A stretch of DNA of 22,111 nucleotides from Chrysochromulina parva. Taxonomy: Eukaryota > Haptophyta > Prymnesiales > Chrysochromulinaceae. The stretch spans positions 1-22,111 of the forward strand of contig PJAB01000686.1 in assembly GCA_002887195.1 (NCBI GenBank), in the 5' to 3' direction. The first letter of the stretch is position 1; every line of letters starts with the position of its first letter. Shown piece after piece: positions 15,549 through 22,111 of the stretch. The position numbers and the translations under genes were made by a program. The notes under the pieces are model-generated. The model saw only the letters and a program-made list of their open reading frames with translations. It was not told where the DNA came from and did no database searches.

Positions 15549-18316
15549 ATGCCGGCCGATCCAGGCAACACCTACCGTTCGATCGAGGCCTACCTCAAGG
15601 ACCTTGAGGTGCGCCAGCAGCTCGAGAAGGCGCCGTGCGCCGCCGTCTTCATGCTCGGCTCGGAGGAGGTGCTCTCCATCCGGTACGGCAACCACCCGTG
15701 GATCGTGCGCGTGCGGTGTGAGCTGCCGACGCGGCCGCTAGGCCCGGGCGGCATGGAGGAGCCCGTGCGCGCGACATACATCGGCGCCAACTCTAACGAG
15801 GACACGCAGCGCTTCGCGGCCTTCGTCGAGGCGATGCGCACGATCGACGTCTTCTCGTGCGTGCACCTGAAGCTGGCCAAGCCGTCCGCGCGTGCGCTCG
15901 CGCACCTCGAGGAGTCGGACATTGTGTGCCTCGGCGACGGGCCGCACGTGCTGCAAACATGGAGGATGCTCTCCTTGAACGAGGAGTGCGTCCTCGAGCG
16001 CGTCAAGTGGCGCTACTACACAGGCGCCGTGCTGATCGGGCTGGGCACGGGCTGTCAGTTCCTTGGGCAGCGCTGGTGGGTGGGCGAGCCACGGCATGAG
16101 CTCGAGTCGCGCGAGGCGGCCAAGGCTGGTCAGCCCGACCCGCACGCTCACCAGCCGATCGAGGCGCGCTACTGGGGCGAGAAGGCGACGGAGATTGTGC
16201 CGTGCCTTGTGGCGATCGACGATGCACAGGCGGAAGCGCTCGTGGAACTCCAAGGCGCGGGTGCGCTCTGCATCGTGCTGCCGCCCAAGGGGTCCCTCAT
16301 CTTCAACGTGGACGGCTGCCTCGAGCCGTGTGGCGCGCTGCTCTGCGAGTACCGGTATGATTGGAAGGCAAAGGAGGTGCGGATGGCACTCCTCTCGCCT
16401 CCGGATGAGACGACGAATGTGCTCGCGTGCCTTTCGTTCCTCGAGCGGCGGACGGCGCGGCGGCAGGCTCGTCGGCGCAGGGCGATCGGGCTGGTGGAGG
16501 ACGCGCCGCTGCCCGAGGATGCAGCCGGTGATCCCCAGGAGGAGGGCGAGGAGGAAAAGGAGGAGGAGGAGGGCGAGGAGGGCGAGGAGGGCGAGGAGGA
16601 GGAGGCGGAGGGCGAGGAGGCGAAAGAGGAGGCGCGCCGTGCCGAGCGCAAGGCGCGCGAGGAGAAGCATCAGTGGCGCGCACAGCTCGACAAGCGCAAG
16701 CGCGCCGAGGCCGAAGCTGAGCGTCTCACAGGTGTAACGGCTTTCAAGGCGGCGGATTGGGAAGGAGCTCTAGACGCCTTCACGAGGGCCTCTGAGCTCG
16801 CGCCCGACGACCACCGCGCTCACCTGAACCGGTCCGCTTGCTTACTGAAGCTGGGGCGCGAGCGCGAGGCCCTGCTCGCCGCCGACGGCGCGCTCCACCG
16901 ATGCAAAGGCGCCGACGCGAAGGCTTGGTACCGTCGAGCGTCCGCATGGCTCGCTTCGGGCGAGTTCAACGAGTGCCTTGCGGACTTGGAGATGGCCCGG
17001 CGCATGGAGCCCGCGGATAAGGCTATAGGGACGCTCAAGGCCAAGGCTGAGGAGGAGCGCGAGACGGCCACGTTTAGCTTCTCAGTCGACCTCAAGCTCG
17101 CCCAGAATGAGGACGCCCAGACTGCAGGCGAGCCAGTGCCGCACCCAAACCAGCTCCGGATGGGTCTGAAGCCTCGAGGTGATTTACGCGCCGTGCGCAC
17201 CATGAATGCAATCGAGGCTTTTGACGGGGCGAGCTTGACGTTGCGCGACGACACGCTCACCTTGGCGCACGCGCCGAGCCGAGCGCTCTCCGACGGAGCG
17301 ACTCGGGTCCTCGCCCCGGCCTTCCTCGACCATCGCGCCCTCTTCTCTCTCGAAGCGTGCGCCAAGCGATCGTCGCTCGAGACGCTCGCGCTGCACGGCG
17401 TCGTGTTGGGCGCCTGGGGCGCGGCATTCCTCGCGCGCGGTGCACGCCTCCAGGGAGGTGCGGGGCTCGAGCGCCTCTCTCTGGTCGAGTGCCGGCTGCG
17501 CGATGAGGGCGCCAGGTCGATTGGCTCCCTGCTCTCGAGGGGCAGTCGGCTCGTGGAGCTCGAGCTGAGCGCGAATCGAATCGGGGATGAGGGGCTGCTC
17601 GCTCTCGCCACGGAGCTCGGTATGAATGAGTTCTTGCAGGTGCTGCGAACGGCTCGTCCCTGTGAATGCTTCTCGTCCCTGTGAACTGCATGCGTGAGCC
17701 TCACGCCTGCCTTTCCCAAACCTTCTTGCAGGTGCTGCTGCTTGCACGCAACCGGATCGGCGATAAGCGCATGGGTGCCCTGGCGAGGGCTGTGGGGCGC
17801 CACAGGGCGCTCCGATGCCTCGACCTCTCGTGCAATGCGATCCGGTTCCCAGGCGCGTGCCATCTCGCAGAAGCCGTGCGTGAGTCGGCCACGCTGCAGA
17901 AGCTCAGCCTGGCGGGCAACAAGCTGCGCGCCGATGGGGTCTTCCGTCTTGCACACGTGGCCATCGGGCACGCGAGTATGGCCGTGCTGGATCTGCGCGG
18001 TGTCGAGCTGCGCAAGGCAGACCGCCGGAAGCTCGACGGGCGCACGCGCTACACGCGGCTCACCTTTCTCATCGATCAAGGCGCGGAGGCGGATCGGGGA
18101 GCCTGGCAGGGGCGTGGCGGCGCGACGGCCCCTGGTGGAGGCGGCATGGTGATGGAAGACGAGTGCGCGCCGCCGCTGCCGCCGCCGCTGCCGCCGCCGC
18201 CGGCGGCGGCAGTGCCGGCCAGCGACGGCGCGATAGGGTCGGATGAGACGCCATCCAAGCTGAGCGTTGCAGCCTGGCTGGCCAGAGTAGGCAAGGCGGA
18301 CGTAGCGTTGTATTGA
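15549..18316 (+). CDS. Peptidase S51 (dipeptidase E)-like / TPR / leucine-rich-repeat fusion protein, 891 aa
   Basis: Two exons, 15549-17639 and 17732-18316, joined in phase 0. Residues ~30-290 resemble the class I glutamine amidotransferase-like fold of peptidase S51: ATYIGANSNEDTQRFAAF (75-92), SDIVCLGDGPHVLQTW (123-138) matching the family 'aD.I.vgGGNT..Ll', and a nucleophile-elbow-like LIGLGTGCQ (162-170). The S51 elbow normally reads SAG with catalytic Ser; here it is GTG, so peptidase activity is doubtful. A Glu-rich linker spans ~330-365. A TPR block at ~390-500 carries three helical repeats (AFKAADWEGALDAFTRASELAPDD). Ribonuclease-inhibitor-type LRRs run from ~608 to ~800 with 28-residue spacing. 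The tail contains polyproline (PPLPPPLPPPP). TPR and LRR parts suggest a protein-binding scaffold. The junction NEFLQ^VLLLARN keeps the 28-residue period exactly, which fixes the splice sites. The S51 assignment is from motifs only. Confidence 0.8.
17640..17731 (+). other. 92-bp intron flanked by a 16-bp direct repeat
   Basis: Donor CAG^GTGCTG, acceptor TTGCAG, phase 0, inside the LRR region. TTCTTGCAGGTGCTGC occurs at 17631-17646 across the donor and again at 17723-17738 across the acceptor, an offset of 92 bases that equals the intron length. The intron also holds a 13-bp direct repeat (TCGTCCCTGTGAA) with 21-bp spacing. Confidence 0.9.
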
Positions 18317-18321
18317 GCAAC

Positions 18322-18351
18322 TTGTACACGTTTCTGACGTTTCGTGTACAA
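18322..18351 (+). other. Perfect 9-bp inverted repeat just after a stop codon
   Basis: TTGTACACG and CGTGTACAA flank a 12-base loop, starting five bases after the S51-TPR-LRR stop codon. In RNA it would form a short hairpin in the 3' untranslated region. Function unknown. Confidence 0.7.
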
Positions 18352-18907
18352 ATCCCTCCAAGTCGTGTATGTTAGTCGTGTGGCGTATTTTAAAAGAAAA
18401 GAGTTCGGCGTTTCAGGGGCTATTACCTGTTTGATCGTTTCTTCGCTTATTACGACGTTTCGGTTCTAGTATATAAGTATTCCTATTCGATTTCGGGGTG
18501 CCCGCACGAGTAGTGCTTGGCGGCCTCGGCACCGCACGCACAGCAGCCGAGCCGCAGCGTAGAGCGTTTCGTGAGTTTTTCGTCGTTAGCTTGGTTGCTT
18601 TCATGCTTTCTGTGAAATTATATTAACCAGTCGATCTGAAAACTCACAGAGAGACCGCGGGGAACCAGATCCTTACCGGATCCACAGGCACGACATTGGC
18701 CCTTAACATGGCCCAGAACGCCTTGGTGTTCCGTTGCGCGTTAGCGGGCGGGTGCCGCTGCCCGGCTAGGCTATAGTTGACAGTGACTCTGGTATGTGTA
18801 GACTATGTGTGTGTCCCGGCTCGGTAAGAGAGGCTTGTTAGAAAGAAACCATACCGGTCCGGCGGCTGGTCATGCTACCCGGTATGCCGAACCGGCTCGG
18901 TGTCTTT

Positions 18908-18923
18908 TTACCGGTACCGGTAA
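18908..18923. other. 16-bp perfect palindrome
   Basis: TTACCGGTACCGGTAA equals its own reverse complement and contains two overlapping ACCGGT motifs around GGTACC. Single ACCGGT or near-copies occur nearby (about 18852, 18889) and in the 5172-5831 intergenic region. It may be a protein-binding site; nothing proves this. Confidence 0.6.
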
Positions 18924-19366
18924 GCACAGACCGTTACATACAAACTTGCAGAACCCCCAAAGTTTACATTCGGAACCAGGGTTCCATGGTAAAAGTCCTT
19001 GCCAATGGTGCTGGACGTGAGTTCGGCAAACCCCTCGTGCGGGCGCGCATTACCCAATGCCCTCGTCAAGCCCGATGGCCTGCTTCGCCAGCTGCTTCGC
19101 ACGCCCACACCACGCTGCTCGGGGCCTCGGGAGCCAGGCGTCGCGGCAGCCTCGACTGCGCGCCGTGGTCGCTTCGAGCGTCCTCGACGCGCCCTCGCGC
19201 CACGGCTGCCGCGGCCACCCGAGCTCCGAGGGGCGTGTGGGCGAGCTGCATGCGCACCACGACTGAGTGCACGCCGCCGCCTCTCGAGCGTCACAGCGGA
19301 GCCGCGTGCCCCCCCCAATCCGCAGGTGTCCGAGTGGGCGAAGGCCTGTAAAGCGCGGCGGACGCG

Positions 19367-20355
19367 ATGAGCGACCCGATGGGCTATGCCGTGTACAAGG
19401 CCGCTAAGGACGGCAACGAGGCGGAGCTCAGGCGGCTGATCGGCCTTGGAGGGAACGTCAACTGGCATAATCCTGAGGTGCGCCGCCGCATGTGCCTCGC
19501 GTGGTCGCCCGCGTCGTCGCCGCCTCTGATGGTGCTTCGGTCGCATCGCCACCGCCGCCGCGCTCGCCCGAGACGGCGCCTGACCCCACAGCTCGCTGCA
19601 CGGCGCGCGCGCGGCGGCGCTGGCTGTGCCGCCGACCCGCCGACCCGCCGAGCTCGGCACACGTGTCCTCGTCGCATGGCGCGCGCCGCACCCCCGCGTG
19701 CTCGTCCACGCTCCTCGCGTTCTGGCACTCGATGACTCCGTTGTGCTTGGTGTGCCCAGGTCTACGGACACACAGCTCTGATATCGGCCGCTGACCACGG
19801 GCACGAAGGGTGCGTCAAAATCCTTCTCGAGTCCGAGGCGATCGAGGTCAACGCCACGGACGTAAGCCTCGAGCGTGCCCTCTCCCCAGCACATGCCATG
19901 GATCGGCTTCCATGTCGTGATTTCGTTCGTGTCCTCCCTTCTGTCTTCAGACCTCCGGAGCCTCAGCTCTGCATGGGGCGGCTTTCAAGGGTCACCTCGC
20001 GATCGCCAAGCGTCTCCTCGAACGAGGCGCAGATCCGACGCTGCGAACCAATCCGAAGCTCGGAACCAAGCGCGACTGGGGCAGCAAGACGGCCCTCGAC
20101 AACGCAAAGAGGCAGAAAAAGTGGGAGGTCGTGGCCCTGTTGAGCGAGCTTAGGTACGCGGATGAAGACCGACCGATGAAAGCGAATCGAACGCAGCGGC
20201 CGCGCCGTCTTGGGCACACGCCGTCGGCGGATTGCTGGCCGACGGCGAACAAACGGCGGCGACTCGCCATTGGATGCGGCCGAGAGGACGCGACGGCCGA
20301 CATGCGTCGCGTCAGAGTGCCTTGTGATTGCGCTTCCTTCCGAGGCGATGATTGA
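19367..20355 (+). CDS. Small ankyrin-repeat protein, ~205 aa
   Basis: Three exons, 19367-19477, 19760-19861 and 19951-20355, all phase 0 with GT-AG introns of 282 and 89 bp. The ATG at 19367 opens MSDPMGYAVYKAAKDGNEAELRRLIGLGGNVNW, a first ankyrin repeat. Exon 2 is one clean repeat (YGHTALISAADHGHEGCVKILLES). Exon 3 gives another (SGASALHGAAFKGHLAIAKRLLERGADPT) and a capping repeat (KTALDNAKRQKKWEVVALLSEL). Ankyrin repeats mediate protein-protein contact; no catalytic domain is visible. From about residue 140 on (after position 20153) the sequence becomes Arg-rich with no repeat. A good donor (TTAG^GTACGC) at 20154 could instead splice this tail away, so the C-terminus is uncertain. An extra upstream exon is also possible. 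Confidence 0.75.
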
Positions 20356-20546
20356 TGCCGAATGGGCGCGTGCCGAACGCGCCGTGATGGGCACATCGAG
20401 AGTCGGCGGCTCTGGCGGCCTCGGTGGCCACTCTCGTTGCGGCTGAGTTTGGTCGCGCCGGCCGCGCCACACGCTGCTGCCACTGCCTCTGGCTGCCTTG
20501 CCATCTTCACGACCACCCTTCGCAAGCCCTCGCGCTTCGTGATTGC

Positions 20547-22111
20547 ATGCGACGACGCGCCGTGCTGGGAAAAATTGCTCAGCGCCAACAGCGTGCGTTC
20601 GCCCGTGCGCTTCGAAACAGGTGGGACAAGGCGGCGGCCGCGAAGGAGGCGAAGGAGGCGGCGGAAAGGGCGGCGGAGGCGGAAAGGGCGGCGGCGGAAA
20701 GGGCGGCGGCCGAGAAGGCAGCGGCGGACAAGGCGGCGGCCGACAAGGCGATGGCGGCCTTCCCTTGGTACGGCTCGGGGCTCGGGGTTTTCTCGCATTT
20801 CCCTCTCTCCTAACCCCTGTGATGGCCTTCTGTTCCTTCCTAAGTTGACTCCCTCCCGTGACTCATCTCGGATGGGCTGCCCCCGCTCCCTCATCCCATC
20901 CCTCTCCCATCCCTCTCGCGCATGCAAGTGATCACCACGGCGTCTGACTCCCTCCTCCCCTCCCCCTCTCGCTCCCATCCCTGTGATGGCCACTCTAATG
21001 GCTGTGTATCCATCCCTCTCGCGCAGGCTCGGCTTCGGCCTCGCCATTCTCTATCTCTTACATATGGCTCGCATCGCCGTGGCCTCGCACGAGGTATCCG
21101 CCAATGCGGCATTGTACCAGAAAAGAGGGGGAGGCACGGCCTCTCGGAGCCCTCCTTTTCCTCCGTGGCCTCCGCCGCTATCGCCTCTCCCTTCGCGGCC
21201 TCCGCCATCGCCTCTCCCTTCGCGGCCTCCGCCGCCATCACATCCGCCATCACATCCGCCACCTCCACCGCCATCCCCATCGCCTCCGCCATCCCCATTG
21301 CCTCCTCCGCCACCACCACCGCCATTCCCATCGCCTCCGCCATCCCCATTGCCTCCTCCTCCAACACGGCCATTCCCATCGCCTCCTTCACCGCCTTCGC
21401 CTCCCCCACCGCGGCCATCTCCACCTTCGCCTCCACACGCACCATCACTATTCGCGCTCTTCGTCTCCGATGACGCCGGCCTTGTTTCGGAGCAGCTTGA
21501 GGATGGGCTGACTGTCACCGAACAAGGCAAAGTTGCTGTCGGTGCGGCGGTCAGCGCGGCTACCGTTGCGGCCACGGCGGCCGTCCGCGCGGCCACCGTA
21601 GCGGCCACGGCGGCCACGCCGTACGTCTCCGCCGCGGCCGAGTCCATCAAGCTCGGAGACAACAAATCGTTGCTTGACGCGTATACGGGCATTCCGGCCG
21701 AATACCGGCCCGCTGTGGCCGTTGCGGTGCTCTTGCTACTGATCTGGCTGCTACGTGCGTGCTGTGGGGGGTTTCCATCCATGCGGGCGTGCTGCATGCG
21801 GGCGTGCTGCTCGCCGAAAAATAAAGATGAGGAGGATCAGGTTCTGCTCGGCGCCAATGGTGGGCGCTCAGACGACGTCGAGCACGGTGGGTCCGCCGAG
21901 TTGAGCGCCCAGTCGAGCGCTTCTACCGGTAAGCCAGTCGGCTCGCACTCGCCACTGCGCAAGCCGCGCACGGCGGATGAAAAGAAGGCTGTTGACGACA
22001 TCAAGGCAGAGACCGATAAAGCTCTCGATGCCATGAAGGTGGCGGCCAACAAGGCCATCGAGGCCGAGCAAGCGGCGGCCGTGGCTGTCGAGGCCGCGGG
22101 GAAGATCGCCA
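20547..22111 (+). CDS. Proline-rich membrane protein with coiled coils, partial (3' end beyond window)
   Basis: I join 20547-20767 to 21027->22111 (donor TTG^GTACGG, acceptor GCGCAG, phase 2). The second exon is open without a stop to the window edge. In order: basic N-terminus and Ala/Glu/Lys helix (AAAERAAAEKAAADKAAADK); a marginal hydrophobic segment formed across the splice (FPW^LGFGLAILYLLH); a ~100-residue SPPP/PSPPPP tract (residues ~116-215) like hydroxyproline-rich wall or extracellular glycoproteins; an Ala/Thr/Val region; a clear transmembrane helix (AVAVAVLLLLIWLL, ~302-317) followed by a Cys-pair cluster (RACC, three times), a likely palmitoylation patch; then a Lys/Glu/Ala coiled coil to the edge. 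Long uninterrupted reading and matched splice phase support the frame. The start is uncertain: the same frame is open back to 20388, and the protein could begin upstream. Function unknown, probably surface or wall-associated. Confidence 0.6.
20768..21026 (+). other. 259-bp intron with pyrimidine-rich imperfect repeats
   Basis: C/T-rich throughout. The acceptor context CATCCCTCTCGCGCA occurs at 21011-21025 (real site) and 20908-20922 (ending in CATG, so not an acceptor). CTGTGATGGCC occurs near 20817 and 20981. The intron 5' end and the downstream exon both carry GGCTCGG. No 10-bp CATCAG-type units are present. Confidence 0.65.
21151..21450 (+). repeat. Proline-rich coding repeat tract
   Basis: Imperfect repeats of TCNCCTCC-type sequence encode Ser-Pro-rich units. 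Longer internal copies are seen, for example a ~26-base unit twice at 21181-21234 and a ~38-base unit twice at 21288-21363. All three forward frames are free of stops across this tract because of the base composition; only the Pro frame continues into the transmembrane region. Confidence 0.85.

Larger units (their letters stand above)
18317..19366. other. Intergenic region before the ankyrin gene
   Basis: About 1050 bases without a gene I can support. The first 300 bases are AT-rich (3' region of the upstream gene). 18640-18960 has several ACCGGT-type motifs. From 19020 onward it is strongly GC-rich and could be the leader, or an unseen first exon, of the ankyrin gene. Open frames here have no domain and read as shadows. 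No tRNA or rRNA was seen. Confidence 0.6.

Noticed and set aside
18640..18800. Possible tRNA or small RNA gene
   Set aside because: I could not find a cloverleaf, B-box or other signature.
18908..19894. 328-residue minus-strand frame
   Set aside because: It is antisense to the ankyrin exons and has no recognisable domain.
20891..21797. Minus-strand Gly-rich and Met/Ala/Glu-rich frames, and Ala/Ser- or His/Arg-rich plus frames
   Set aside because: All result from the Pro-rich repeat composition. Only the plus frame from 21064 continues into a transmembrane helix and coiled coil without a stop to the window end.

Overview
The window is eukaryotic nuclear DNA. Genes are split by GT-AG introns, intergenic gaps are short, and the proteins carry eukaryotic domains with long acidic or alanine-rich low-complexity stretches. 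It is GC-rich by eye, with CpG-rich exons. A very large DNMT5-type DNA methyltransferase, a tudor-like reader, an IQ/armadillo protein, a Sec14-type protein and a proline-rich membrane protein together suggest a unicellular alga. Haptophytes, prasinophytes and pelagophytes are lineages where DNMT5 is known. I cannot name the species, and no gene here fixes the lineage.

Layout: a hypothetical minus-strand gene (22-642) sits head to head with a long single-exon IQ/armadillo-repeat protein (868-4272, +). A small CRAL-TRIO/Sec14 protein follows (4398-5171, +). About 660 bases of apparently non-coding DNA separate it from the convergent centrepiece, a minus-strand gene from 15353 to 5832. I rebuilt this gene as eight exons joined by seven GT-AG introns with matching phases, giving about 2800 residues. 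Its order is tudor-like domain, C5-cytosine methyltransferase, zinc-finger-like segment, SNF2 ATPase first lobe, RING-like segment, SNF2 second lobe. That is DNMT5, the ATP-dependent CG maintenance methyltransferase.

A gap of 195 bases separates its ATG from a divergent gene (15549-18316, +) that encodes an unusual fusion of a peptidase S51/dipeptidase E-like fold, a TPR block and leucine-rich repeats. After about 1 kb of non-coding DNA come a small three-exon ankyrin-repeat protein (19367-20355, +) and the 5' part of a gene that runs off the window (about 20547 to the end, +). That last gene is predicted to be a membrane protein with a proline-rich loop between two hydrophobic segments.

The most interesting signal is in the introns. 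All seven DNMT5 introns hold sequence related to one 10-bp unit (plus strand, about NATCAGNGGC), expanded and homogenised separately in each intron. Several introns also contain second copies of their own splice junction, including exon-derived bases. In 7 of the 11 introns reconstructed here the downstream exon itself begins with GT. In the clearest case (17640-17731) a 16-bp direct repeat spans both splice sites and is offset by exactly the intron length. This is the expected mark of introns born by tandem duplication of an AGGT-containing exon segment, later enlarged by minisatellite growth. No operon-like functional link among the genes is evident.
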